NCBI GenBank assembly: GCA_033439265.1
Contig: JAVTVX010000012.1
Span: forward strand, 5,011,001-5,075,000
From: Dillenia suffruticosa
Lineage: Eukaryota; Streptophyta; Magnoliopsida; Dilleniales; Dilleniaceae
DNA length: 64,000 nt
Direction of reading: 5' to 3'
This document shows, one piece after another, positions 23,060 to 34,561 of this stretch. The notes below the pieces were generated by a model, which saw only the letters and a list, made by a program, of their open reading frames with translations, searched no databases and had not been told where the DNA came from. Position 1 is the stretch's first letter. Each line of letters opens with the position of its first letter. Made by a program: the position numbers and the translations under genes.

Positions 23060-25701
23060 TCACCTAAAATCAATCGAAGTGTAGAATTTAAAAACTTTTC
23101 TTCTGACCTTGATTTCGCGATGAATGTGCTTAAGAAGCACGGGGATCACGATCTCTGGTGAGCTCAGTTGAGGGAGATGACCATCTGAAGACATGATTTC
23201 AACAGTAGAATCCCCACCAAGATGCTGATGCAAATACTCGGAGACGACCACAGGCACTGCCAAGTCCTTCTTGGACTGTACAATGTGACATGGCACAGTC
23301 ACACTACCTAGGATGGGTCTCAAGTCACTGGCAAATATAGTCCTGAACAAACTCAATGCAATGTCAGGTCTCACGTTGAACAACGTTCGACTGAACTCTT
23401 GGACCGTGGCTGAGTCCATGTCACTGCCCACGGCTAAGGGTGCGAATCCCGTGCACCATGCCTTGTAGTTTGACTCCATTGCCAGGAAGAGTTGGTCTAC
23501 ATCTTCTTGTTCGAATCCTCCGTAGTATGTCGCATCATTCATGTACCTAGGGCAAAAAGAATATACTTATCGTCTTAGAACAAAAGACGACAGGTTGTGG
23601 ATCATCAACATTTCTTAATGAAAATTTTAATTATTGTCAACAAAATTCCAATGAGACAAATATTTTTACGAGCTGGCTCAAGTGTTTCGAACACATTATT
23701 TCGTGTAAATGGCAAATCGTAGAAAATTATTCAATTATTCAAGATCAGAAAGGGAAAATTTTAAATAGCAGTGTAATGAAGCCCCATGTGCAAATTGAAA
23801 AGAGAAAAAAAATACAAAGTATGAACATGTCCCTTCAAAGGTGCTGCTTATGTTTTGGAGGTTGATTGGGGGGGTGGGGGGAGGAGGGCTTCCAACGATC
23901 GATAAATTGATGAGAAGAGATGTCGAGATCCCCTTTATGCAATAAAGAGAATGAGTCAATTAATAATGATCTTATTATTTATTATTAAAAAAAAAAGTCT
24001 GCTTGGGGTGGATGGAGCATTTGAAGTGGTGGAGAATTAAAGCAGTTCTCAATGGTTTGATGAGGGGAAAATGCTTGACCATGGAAAAGGTATGATCTTA
24101 AAACCAAGTGTTTAAAATGAAGTGTTCTTTGCTATTATTTGGTCTGCATGGCTGTAGAGGAGTAAGAAAGTTTTTTAAGGGCAATATCACTATGCATGAC
24201 AGCATTTGTGATCTTGTAAAAGTTATGTCATTCTTTATGGAAAAAGCATAAAGTTTCTCCATTAATAAAGTTTTTTGCTAATAATAAAAAATTGTGAGCG
24301 TGTCGGGCTATGCCACATGAGAAAGGGAAGTCAAAATATTTGGGCCAAGATTTGGACCTAGTTGAATTTATTGTTCCAAACATACTTGCCCAAACCTACT
24401 CAAGAATTGGAATAAACTAGACCACTAAAAATTTTTGGGTCACAACAAGCTAAGCCGAATTTTAGCCATTAGCACAAAGTAAATTTGCAAATGCCTAAGG
24501 CGTAGTGTGGGTAGCTCAGTCATCTTCAAGTCTACCTCGTAGCAATTCTTAAATAATAATTTCGAATACTCCAACACTCCTCAAGATAAAGCCTAAAAAT
24601 TTCTTTTGGCTGAAATGTTTATTGGGCTAGATATTGAATGAAACTGCTTTACGCCGGTAAGCTTCAGGCTCTTGCGGGATCTTCCCTTCCTCTCATGTAA
24701 TATTTTTTTTTTGGGAGTTCGTCTCTTAATAAGCGTGATAATTAGTTTCAATTGAATTAGTCAAAACTAATAAATTAGTTATCGATACCCATCGATAAAA
24801 AAAAAATTGATTTCGAAATTTTTTTATGCTATTGTAGATATTTTTACTGGGTGATTGATATTGGAAGGCTGTATTTCACTCCAAATCATATTACAACATA
24901 TTCCCTCAACTTCGTTATGGTTCAAATCTCGTAGAACAAAAAAAATAATGTATAAAAAAACCTGATCTAAACAGACAATCAATATTAGTTTAAAAAAATA
25001 TTAACTTTTAAGTTTCGATAATTTTAAATTAATTAAAATATATATATTTTTTGTTCAATAGCCGAACTGTGAATGGAAGGCCATTAGACTAATTTGTAGA
25101 TTTTAAATCCTCACATCAAGAACGCTAACGGGTGTATTAATCATACTTGGCCATATTAAAAAAAATATTTCTCAAATAAAACAAAATTTAAAACCCTGTT
25201 GACGTGAATTGAGTTACGTGACTCGATTGATTCATAAAAACAATAATTAAAAAAGGGGTGGAGGGGATTCTCCAAACATAATATGCTCAAGGAAACATGA
25301 CAATTCTCTGAGGTAGTAATCTCAACCAATTACCTTGGAGAAGCAGCGAGCAAAATCAATTTGCTAAAGAAATCAGGACGAGCAATGGAAGCAATAAGAC
25401 CGACCATGGCAGAGAGAGAGTGGCCAACAAAAATGCAAGACACGATTTCAAGCTCGTGCAAAATGGCCAGCAAGTCTAATGCAAAACCTTCGAGAGAAGA
25501 GTACCGGTCGAAGTCGAAGAAATCTGGGTTGGTTGTTCCGGCGCCGATGTTGTCGAATAGAACTACTCGGTACTCATCGACGAGTTGTGGTACGAGGTGT
25601 CGCCAAACTGACTGGTCAGTTCCGAACCCGTGTTCTAAGACCACTGTTTGGTCGCCCGACCCCAAAATTTTCAAGTTGTGTGCTTCTTCAAGTACACCCA
25701 T
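23060..25701 (-). CDS. KAI2-type alpha/beta-hydrolase receptor, copy 2
   Basis: Exon 1 is 25701-25334 and exon 2 is 23546-23060, joined by a 1787-bp GT-AG intron at the same codon (Arg-123) as copy 1. ATG at 25701 gives [16 protein letters not shown]; the codon two earlier is GTG and is not used. The triad is intact: Ser95 in GHSLSAM, Asp217, His246. Pocket changes relative to Arabidopsis KAI2 and copy 1 are Leu96 for Val and Phe190 for Gly/Ala, and Glu precedes the HGFG motif. The product is 284 residues because reading continues 14 codons past the usual end ([19 protein letters not shown]). AAG|GTCAGA in that tail could be a splice donor, so the real C-terminus is uncertain. The intron holds a G-rich run (about 23868-23888). 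It is a diverged tandem duplicate, probably with altered ligand preference. Confidence 0.9.
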
Positions 25702-26488
25702 CTTCACCCTTTTGGAAGGTTTTCTTTTTTGGAACCGGAGAATGATAAGGATAGAATTGTGGTTGTTTATGATAGGAGTGCCCTAGAGTTGAGTAGCATT
25801 TCCTATATATACAAATGGATAAAGAATATTTTATAGAACAAAAAAATTAAAAAAGGGAAAAAAGTTTTCAATAAAAATAAAAGAAAAATCGAGTTGGTTG
25901 GTCGGATTTGGCAAGGAAATGTGGTTTAATCGAAATGACCTTAACAATGTCGTTTTCTTTTTTTTTTTTTTTGAAAAAATATTTTTAAGGCATGGACAAA
26001 AATATGGAACACGTACCGCAGGTTGTCTCATACGCCAAGAATAATTTTATTTTTAGGAAGAAACAAACGCGGGAGAAGAGATTAGGCACAGCAAAGGGTC
26101 ACTGATCACGTGTCCTCCGATCTCCTGTGCCGAGCGCCGATCAGCATTCCAAAGGTCTCCCATCAGACAACCCCAGCATCAAGGCACAGCCATTGGTGTA
26201 GAAAAGTTACAAAGACCAGCTGCACCTGCTTTCTTCATGCATCTCTTAAAAGTTTTGGCCCTTTGCGTTGATTCAAGAGATTACTTCTACCAGGCGGGTG
26301 TTTTTTATTTATCTTAAAAGTTTAAGACTCTGCCTTTTGCATTATTTTTTTAAAATTTTTATTTATGTTAAAGGGCATGAGTGCATTGAAAGCAACCCCC
26401 CCTCTTTTTTTTTCTCTGTCTTTACTTTTCCTAGACACCTTATAACTAATTTAGCCCTAATATGTAGGATCATAACTTTTCCAAATCT
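25702..26488. other. Upstream region of KAI2 copy 2
   Basis: Presumed promoter and 5' UTR of KAI2 copy 2, then AT-rich DNA. A poly-T run lies at 25958-25972. No gene. Confidence 0.4.
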
Positions 26489-27449
26489 CACGTTATTAGA
26501 AAATGAACTTTTAATGATGACAAAATTCGTCACTAAAAGTTCTTTTTCTGTCATTCAAGGGTATCAAAAGATGGACTTTTTGTATCGTTAAATCCGTCGT
26601 TGAAAGTCATCCCACTAAATATCAACAACGAAAAAAAATCCGTTGTTAATAAAAAATTTAAAAAAAATCAAAAAAATCAAAAAAATCCGTCACTAATTTT
26701 TGAGTTCTCAAAAAAATATTTGCACTACTCCAATGCCCACCGACCCACCCATTGACATGTGTCTTTTAATTTGTGAGAAATGTCTCTACTGACTTTCAAA
26801 CCCCGAGCACAATGGAAATGACAAGAGTAGCACCACCACTAGACCAAGTAAAGCTTCTAATCATATATATATTTATTTATTATTTTTATCTCATATTTTT
26901 TAATAATAATAAAATATATAAAATAATAATTTATTATAAAATAATAAAATAATTTTATTTTAGGGTTAAATAAAATAATAAAAAATTTAAAATAATAAAA
27001 TAATATTATTTCTCTATAAAATAAAATAAAAATAATTATTAAATAAAAACTTTTTAAAAAAATTAAAAATTTAAAAATTTTAAAAATTAAAAATTTAAAA
27101 AAATTATGTCGATAATCCGTTGTCAATTTTTTTATTCGTAATCCGTTGTTAATTTTTCTATCACTAATCCGTCGCTGATGACCGTAAATATTTTTTGTTT
27201 TAATTTTTTTTCCTTCATCAATACATAACGGATTAATGATGGAAAAATTTCGTCGGTAATCCGTCAATGATAGTTTTATAATTTTTTTTAACGGTTGACC
27301 ACTACAGAGACGGATTAACGATGGAAATATTTTCATTGCTAATCCATCATAAATCAATTAGTATTCTGTTCGATGGTATTCCGTAAAAAATCTATCGGTA
27401 TTAATAATAGAATTTTTTTCTATCATTAAAATTTTATTTTCTTGTATTG
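26489..27449. mobile_element. CACTA-like non-autonomous element
   Basis: The right end reads TTTTCTTGTATTG, one base from the common plant CACTA end TTTTCTTGTAGTG. The left end CACGTTATTAGAAAA is a weaker match. Inside, many TAATCCGTCG / ACGGATTAACGATGGAAA-type motifs occur in both orientations (27110-27360 and 26530-26700), as in CACTA subterminal repeats. No 3-bp target duplication is seen and no transposase is encoded. Confidence 0.5.
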
Positions 27450-28722
27450 TTATTTTTCTATTCTGTATAACTCAAATTTAAGACTTTAAGGGAGTGTGGC
27501 GCTCCGTCAATCATATCCATGAGAGTTTAATAGTAGTCCTCTATTTCTTTAGAGGCGGTCGTTTCCACCGACCCATTTCTTTACAAGTGGTTACTCAAAA
27601 GATAGGGAATGGTTGAAGAACAGAAAAAAAATTAACACAACAAAGAACAAAAAGAAATTCAATAGAGTGGGTAAGAATATTAACTTCGTTAATTAAGTCT
27701 CAGATTTAAAATTAATTGAAGAATAAAAAAAATTAAGTTAAAATTTTTTTTCTTAAATTAGACCTGATAATGATCAAAATGAATTAATCAAAATATTATT
27801 TCAAATATTAATAAGTTATAAAAAATAAATAAATAAATAAATAACACAAACAAAAGCTAACCATACATTGCGTTCAGAACATTTGAGGAACAGCACCTCA
27901 AATATTTAGCCGTTATGAGCCTCATGTCAGAATATGGTTTCTAAGAATTTCTGATTTTCTCAAGAATTCCTAATTTTAAATTCCATTAATATAACAATTG
28001 AGAGAATTTATTAATATCAAAGAGTCAACCCGATCATTTGACTCACCTCTGCTCCAAGAAAAAGGGTTTCTAAATTTATCAGATTTATCAATATATAAAA
28101 AAGGAAGGAATGAAAAAAGAAAAACCTTGGATAGATCAACGTATTAAACATTAATCAAGAGTTGCCATATACAATTTCCATTCCAATGTACATAATAGTA
28201 ACAAACGTTAGGGTCTTGCCGAGCATAGAGAGGTTGAAACATGATATTTCTAACCCAAGAATGGGAAGATTATTCATGAAATTGCCTTCCACAAAGAAAG
28301 AAAATCAAAAGTGTGTCAACCATTCTTCGTCCCCAATAAATTTATGAAAAACCATCACCATTTGTTGTGGCTGTTCCATATTGGTCACTCCTTTATGTTA
28401 AAACCTAAAGAAGAAATTTTGAAAGAGAAAGAAGATAATAACTTCATTTTCCAATAGCTTTTAAGTAGGTAGTACACCAATGAAAATGAAAGAAACAGAT
28501 CACTACTCCACTATTTTATAGCCAAAAAGAAAAAGAAAAAGACTCGGCCATGTACTACAACCACAAACAATTCAACCCTTTGGACCATCTTTTGTGTAGC
28601 TTTAGATGTTGAACATGTGTGCATGAAAAACATTGTCTCGCACCGCGGTTGTTAAAAGATTATATATCAAAAGGAGCACCTACAATGTCATCATCACTTG
28701 ATCTATCTGGAGAGCTTCTTGG
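27450..28722. other. Intergenic, no gene recognised
   Basis: A short mixed-composition stretch lies at 27480-27600, then AT-rich DNA. Open frames such as 28162-28347 (plus) show no domain. Confidence 0.4.
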
Positions 28723-28905
28723 TTAGGAATGGTCAAGGAGGAGCACCATTGGTGTTATATCATCATGAAAATGGCGTCTAACTCCTCTCTCAATGTACTT
28801 ACATTGTCGTATTACATTTTTCTCCTCCTTGAGGCCTCCTCTAGAGCCGCTCTCGCCAATAGCTTCGCTGCACCATGCATAACCAATTAAGCATATCATG
28901 AATGG
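28723..28905 (-). pseudogene. Protein phosphatase 2C C-terminal exon, frameshifted
   Basis: The minus strand translates in one frame to HGAAKLLARAALEEASRRRK, and then, after a shift near 28812, in another frame to YIERGVRRHFHDDITPMVLLLD and a stop. Together these match the last exon of plant PP2C phosphatases, including the RRHFHDDIT motif with its metal-binding Asp. A stop codon and one frameshift disrupt it. The upstream catalytic exons are not seen nearby. Clade D is suggested by the RRHFHDDI context, from memory. Confidence 0.75.
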
Positions 28906-29456
28906 AGCACTAAAATTGTTCCTAGGACCTCTAAGAAATGATCTCTTCATGGTTCTATATTCTTCTAAATATACTTCAAAAATTTAAAACCCGGATAGTT
29001 CACATAAATCAACTTTCCAACATATGTATATTGTTCAAAATTTAGTTGGATTTGGCATCAATTCTCGACCATTTGATTAATTTCTCTCGGTTATCTTAAT
29101 CCATCATGGCATAATTTTCAGAAAATTATAAAATTATTTAATTACTACGTGTAAAATGGTTATTATGATGATAATTTGGACTCCTCTTCTACTCTACTAG
29201 AGAAGATGAAGTTACATCCAAACGCAACCCAATAGAAATTTCGTATATTCCATGGACGAAGCATCAACAAGCTCATTAAACAATTTTTTGTTTAATCAAT
29301 TTAAGTTACCTGTATAAAGCAATGACTACCACTACATGATCAAACGCCACCGTTCTAAAACAATGGATACCCAATACTTGGGAATGATGTTTGTCATATC
29401 AAATATCATTATTCTTCCAAGAAACCTAGAAAAGAAGAGAGGCAAAAATAAGGACC

Positions 29457-29488
<32 letters not shown>

Positions 29489-30049
29489 GAATTTATATAA
29501 TTGTAATAAGAGTTGGTCTCATGGTCTACATCCGGTTAATAATGGGACTAGTTTAATTCGACTATTGATTTCAATTTGCTTGACCATAGGACTGAGTCTA
29601 TAATTCCTAATTGAAATTATACAGGAATCAATCCATTCGATCAGAGTTAATCTACTCAACCATGATGTTAATTGCGTGTGGAACTAAGTCATATGGTTCA
29701 CATTTGATTTAAACTTAACAAAAATATTGTTTAATTCCTAATTGAAATAATTCCTGGTTTTAAACAAATTCAAAAATATTGTTTAAACTTCGCTCATTTG
29801 ATTTTGTTGCTATTTTCTTCTAATATTGTGTATAAATGATATTCAAGCTCGGAGTAATTTAATAAGTTTCAAATGTTTTCGAAGGCTCAATTTTAGTTGT
29901 GGGTGTTATGTCCATCTAATCAAATTTTAGATTCAAAATTTAAGATTGAAAAAAATTATTTTAAAAGATCTGTCCCCATAAATAAGATTTCTACAAATAC
30001 TCGAATCAAATTAATCGAAATATAAATTCGAATATCAATGATATGGTAA

Positions 30050-30090
<41 letters not shown>

Positions 30091-30862
30091 CAATTTTGAG
30101 CCGCTTGACTTTTATGCACAAATTCTCTTAATCATGTTGATATTCTATGATACCTGACGTGTAGTCCATTAGGGTAATTTGCCGAGGCCAATGGATGAAA
30201 GGAGCTGACCGACTGATTTTAGGAGCTAGTATCTTGATTTGTAGAGAACTTGTTTAGCTCTTCTCATCCTTAGGTTTTTTTTTTTTTTTTTTCCTCGGAT
30301 CAATCAATATGTAAAATTATATTCAAAGTAATATGATCCGAATTATTATTAGGTATTTAAAAAAAAAAACTCTTATAATATAATTTTTTTTTCATTTCAT
30401 AAATTTGAATCTAAATTTTACTTGAAGGACTTAGGTTATCACTTGACTAACTGTCCTTCTTCATCATTCGGATTCATCACCTTAGTCGGCAAATCACCCG
30501 AACCCGCTAAACGTCTCGCATGAAAACCAGTCTCTATAATTATTTCTCAGTTCTTTTGATTTAACGTGACAGTGGGAATGGTATGCCAAAAATCACGACC
30601 TAGGTTTTTGTTTTGCGTGTTCACTTTATACGTGGTGCTTGGGCCCGACACGTCCAAACCGCACAAGAGCTTCGACAATCTAAAATGGGCAAAGAAGAGA
30701 ACATAATTTTAGTAATTGAAGTACTGTGAGGGGACGATAGTTCAAGCGGTACCCCCCAAGATTTCCAACAAGGCCTGTACTTAAAATGGGACATGCCCAT
30801 GTTGAAGGCCAACAAATGTCAGGGCTTGGGCGATGTTATGCCCCCCCGGGGGCCGGAGGGGG
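28906..30862. other. Intergenic with SINE remnant and microsatellites
   Basis: An (ACAT)n run lies at 29457-29486. A SINE-like remnant at 29890-30056 ends in GATATGGTAAAAAA and leads into a TA run (30057-30088). A poly-T run lies at 30278-30292. A C8-G5 stretch lies at about 30841-30862 next to the TRIM. No gene. Confidence 0.45.
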
Positions 30863-31150
30863 TGTTACAATCCTTTCTTAAAAGGAAAAATGTATAGAGA
30901 GAAATAGAAAGAGAGAGAGAAAGAAAGAGAATTAAGAGATAGAGAGAGCAAGACTATAGAGAAAGAGAGAGGGAGAATACAAGAGAGAAAAAGAGATTAC
31001 ATTTGATTTTCATCCAATTCCATATCAATACATGTCATTATATTCCTATTTATACTATTTTTATTAACTATTTAACCATTTTTATTAACTATCAACTAAC
31101 TACTAATTAATATTTCTAATTATGATTAACTACTAACCATATTTATTACA
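30863..31150 (-). repeat. 3' LTR of the TRIM-like element
   Basis: 288 bp. On plus it begins TGTTACAATCC and ends TATTTATTACA. It aligns along its length with 31944-32239 apart from small indels in the GA-rich part. Confidence 0.85.
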
Positions 31151-31544
31151 ATACTTTCCCTCTTGAGAATTTTCTTGTTCTCAAGAATAGAAAATCAAGA
31201 ATTGAATTTAAATTCATGAATCTTGAACTATGGATTGTATTTGTATTGAAAGATAAGATAATGAAAACGAACAATTGATATGATTTAAGTTACATGAAGA
31301 GTAGTGAGAGAAAAATAGAAATGAGAGAGTTTGATAGAGATATTTCTTGAATTTTTTTTTGTGAATGATTTTTCCCAACGAACAATGGAAATTCAATCTT
31401 TGGAGAATTTGGTAAGTATCCACAATCAGGAACTTATTTCTTGGACAATTGAAATCTTGCTTCATTAATGGGTTCTTCATTAGTCATTTGTGATCCTTCT
31501 TCCGCCTTCAACATTTCTTCATTAGAAGTGGATATAATGGAAGA

Positions 31545-31910
31545 CTAAAAAAATATATCAATATCTTGTTCTTCCATATGTGTTGATATTGTTTCATTTG
31601 TCACTTGAGTTATTTCATTGCTTTCCAATTTCTTTTCATTTTCTTGCTCATTTTCTACAAAATTTTTCGTATCCTCATTAGTACCAATTTTCAATGATAA
31701 AGCATTTATTCGAGAGTCCATATTGCTCAAGATCGACTTCCATTTCTGATTTTGCTCGTGCAGACTTTGGCGTAATTCTTCCATTTGTTTATTGAATTGA
31801 AGGCGTTGCTCTCTAGATTCATTTGCCATTTTCTGCAATCTGGTTTTAATTTTCATGAATCGATTATTAGTTGCCTTCTGTTGAGTGTCTTCTGCCATCA
31901 ATTCCTTCAT
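31545..31910 (-). CDS. 121-residue coiled-coil protein of the TRIM-like element
   Basis: Starts at ATG 31910-31908, 19 bases past the primer-binding site, where Gag would begin. It is rich in K, E, Q and N, with long charged helices (MKELMAEDTQQKATN..., LQFNKQMEELRQSLHEQNQK) typical of a coiled coil. It resembles the N-terminal coil before Gag in plant Gypsy elements more than a full Gag. No zinc knuckle or protease follows. The frame is intact despite LTR decay. It may serve in particle assembly or may be a relic; the function is not known. Confidence 0.5.
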   Translation of the reverse strand: MKELMAEDTQQKATNNRFMKIKTRLQKMANESREQRLQFNKQMEELRQSLHEQNQKWKSILSNMDSRINALSLKIGTNEDTKNFVENEQENEKKLESNEITQVTNETISTHMEEQDIDIFF

Positions 31911-31943
31911 ACGTCTAAGGATTGTAAAGCTCTGATACCAATT

Positions 31944-32239
31944 TGTTACAATCCTCTCTAGAGAGGGAAAATGTATAGAGAGAGATAGAAAGAAAGAAAG
32001 AAAGAAAGAGAATTAAAAGATAGAGAGAACAAAACTATAGAGAAAGAGAGGGAGAGAATACAAGAGAGAAAGAGGGATTTTATTTTATTTTTATCCAATT
32101 TCATATCAATACAAATCATTATATTTCTATTTATACTATTTTTATTAACTATTTAATCATTTCTATTAATTATCAACTAATACATTAATTACTAATTAAT
32201 ATTTTTCACTATAATTAATTATTAACTATAGTCATTACA
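31944..32239 (-). repeat. 5' LTR of the TRIM-like element
   Basis: 296 bp. On plus it begins TGTTACAATCC and ends AGTCATTACA. It lies beside the primer-binding site, which sets the minus orientation. Confidence 0.85.
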
Positions 32240-33517
32240 GGGGTGGTCATAAGGGTGAGCCATTAATGTCCTGGGTCCATTCCCTTTAGGGTCTCACTCT
32301 TCCATCCCCTCCCCCCCCCCCCCACGCCCCCCGACTCCCCTGTGCGATTGGGGCAGTCACACCTCCCACAATAAAAGCAGCAGCGACATTCACGCTTTAA
32401 TCATGACAACCATCACTATTCCCCTCCTAGTCCGACACTCCACCACGCGACCTCCACCACACATTAACATTATAGAACATCCACTTACCACATGTCCGAT
32501 AAAAGCATGAATCATGATATACAGAGTAGATTTTTTCCCCTTTCTTTTCTCCTAGTCGTCTGTTTAAATAGAAGCATTTTTGTGTAATGATTTTTAATAT
32601 TGATAGATCGGAGAATTTTTCTTTTTTTTTTTTTTGGGGTAAAAAGCATTATAAATTCTCTTTTCATAAGTAATTCAAAAAAGTTAGAGTGAAACTATCT
32701 TTCAAATCACTTAATCTTTTTTTCCTCAAAATCTATAATTCATAAATCTTTTTAAATACCAAATAATTCATGAATAAAATCTGATATAGTTCTCTACTTT
32801 AATATATTTTTAATAATTTTGTTTAATCTAAAATATATTTTAATTAATTTAAAATTATTATTATTATTTCTACTTGATAAGTTGATATTGACTTATATGT
32901 AAGATTTGGTTGACTTTTTATAACACCAACCATTTCTCAATAACAGTGCCGCTACCTCTACTTTGAAAATCATAATTACTACTCGAATTCAAATTCAAGG
33001 AAGACACTAAGCATATATCGAAGGAGAAAGCACCATTGCAAGATTTTACCGCAGTAATTCTTTTGAATCACATATTTTTAAAGGAGTGAGAATACCTGCC
33101 CTGCTTGTATAATATCCAAGAAACTTGCTGCTTTTTTTACTGATCAATATATGGATTTTCTTAATTAATCTATTTTATATAATATAGTATCCATTAAGGA
33201 GTTAACTATTCTAAATCTCATTTCTTTATTTTTATTGTTCGAATTCGAAACTTAATCAAGAAACTTATTATTCTTTATCCTTTTGATCGGAAAAGAAAAA
33301 AAGAATATAAAAAAATGTTAGACTAAATATGAATCTTTATATATGTGCACCAATAAGAAAGAGTCATGTTTGGCCAAGGAGAAACCAAACTATTAATCTA
33401 CGAGGAATAAAATATTTCCAAAACATAAATAAATATGTCAAGTAACTCTTAATTAAAAAATAAAAAGGGGAGGCATGCGAGCCAAAAGAACAAATTTTCT
33501 AATCTTGAAAAAAGAGC
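32240..33517. other. Intergenic, C-rich tract, no gene
   Basis: A C-rich run (C3-T-C14-ACG-C6-GACTC4) lies at about 32306-32340 and could form a quadruplex on the minus strand. The rest is AT-rich. 33200-33517 is the 3' side of the next gene. Confidence 0.45.
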
Positions 33518-34561
33518 CTAACTTTCCTCTGGTTCAACTGCAAGTGAAAGCTCCTTTAGCCATTCAAAGGTTCTATGTCTAGACATTGACTGCCTCCCTT
33601 GTTGGAATTCTTGTCTCTTCACGATTTCTTCCTTCACTTCCTTCAAAATATGCTTTGCTTCTTCTCTCTCCATACTATTTTTGTAACTTCTTCCACTTTT
33701 ACTGATCACAATTTTTGAAGAAATTCTACCAACTGCAACAGTTGAGCAATTGCACCCACTTAAAAGCCCAGTTGTCTTGCCCAAAAATTTTGGGTCCTTT
33801 TTCTTTTCCATGCTAATCAAATCATGCATGCTCTTTTTCCCAATTTTGGTGTCACTGGTAACATCGACATGGCTTTGACTACTACTGTTACTCCGAGTAC
33901 TATTTCGACTCCCAAAATCGTTGTTGCCATTGACTCGAGATTTCAAACTTTGGATTTCAATTTCAGGTGCACGAACCAAACCCACTTTGAGAAATTCCCA
34001 AAATGTGGATTTCTGACTTTGAATTTTGGTACCCAGATTTCTTCTCAATTGGGATTTCGGAATTCGGATGTTGGGTTTCGGGCTCGGGGGGGTCGAACGA
34101 AACGGGTCTCTCGGTTTGGGCTTCTGGGTGGAGACCTTTATTGAACTAGAACTACTACCGCCAAGTGAATAGTAACTTCTACAGCTACTGCTCCTGCTAG
34201 TTGTGAACCCACCTGTGGATCCACGATCCATTGATTCGGATCTCGATAGGGTCCGGCTAATGTGCCCGAACCGGTTCCCCGTCAAGCCACCGTCGGAGCT
34301 GACGGATCGGCGGAGAGGGAGAATTTGGCCTTGGAAGAAAACTTCATCGGCTGCACACATGTCCGATTCTGCTAAATGGGACCCGACCCATAATCCGAAT
34401 TCGAAATCTCGTGTTTCTTTTGCCTCTTGTGGCGGTTCTTCCTCTTCTGCTTTTGTGGTGTTGTCTTGATTTAACATGCAGTCTGGAAGATCACACAGAG
34501 AAAGTGCTTCTTCTTCTTCATCTCCTGTGACCCATTTGAAATCTTCACTGCTTCTTCCCAT
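33518..34561 (-). CDS. DUF1645/MAKR-type plant protein
   Basis: Intronless, 347 residues, ATG at 34561. Landmarks are an acidic N-terminus; DFEFGLWVGSHLAESDM (52-68); then CAADEVFFQGQILPLRRS (69-86), the ADE-FF-GQ-LPL signature of this plant family; a Ser-rich low-complexity stretch (85-145); FWEFLKVGLVRAPEIEIQSL (188-207); and a C-terminal RHRTFEWLKELSLA (329-342). It has no signal peptide or membrane segment, so it is probably nuclear or membrane-peripheral. Relatives include Arabidopsis DUF1645 proteins and, more loosely, membrane-associated kinase regulators. The molecular function is unknown. GA-rich DNA directly upstream (34572-34660) is probably 5' UTR. No lesions are seen. Confidence 0.85.
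   Translation of the reverse strand: MGRSSEDFKWVTGDEEEEALSLCDLPDCMLNQDNTTKAEEEEPPQEAKETRDFEFGLWVGSHLAESDMCAADEVFFQGQILPLRRSVSSDGGLTGNRFGHISRTLSRSESMDRGSTGGFTTSRSSSCRSYYSLGGSSSSSIKVSTQKPKPRDPFRSTPPSPKPNIRIPKSQLRRNLGTKIQSQKSTFWEFLKVGLVRAPEIEIQSLKSRVNGNNDFGSRNSTRSNSSSQSHVDVTSDTKIGKKSMHDLISMEKKKDPKFLGKTTGLLSGCNCSTVAVGRISSKIVISKSGRSYKNSMEREEAKHILKEVKEEIVKRQEFQQGRQSMSRHRTFEWLKELSLAVEPEES

Larger units (their letters stand above)
30863..32239 (-). mobile_element. Compact non-autonomous LTR retrotransposon (TRIM-like), complete
   Basis: The element is 1377 bp with two LTRs, a primer-binding site TGGTATCAGAGC on minus (31940-31929) three bases from the 5' LTR, and a purine tract (AAGAGGGAAAG on minus, about 31154-31164) just before the 3' LTR. 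Flanks are GGGGG and GGGGT, an almost intact 5-bp target duplication. The interior has room for one short open frame only, so the element needs enzymes in trans. LTR differences by eye suggest an old insertion. Confidence 0.85.

Noticed and set aside
24490..24570. tRNA-like A and B boxes (GGTAGCTCAGTCATC ... TTTCGAATACTCC)
   Set aside because: No cloverleaf can be drawn; at most another SINE head without a recognisable 3' block.
25702..25707. Upstream GTG as start of KAI2 copy 2
   Set aside because: The ATG at 25701 matches the family N-terminus exactly and GTG is not a normal plant start.
29457..29486. (ACAT)n considered as part of a CRISPR-like array
   Set aside because: A simple microsatellite in a plant genome; there are no spacers.
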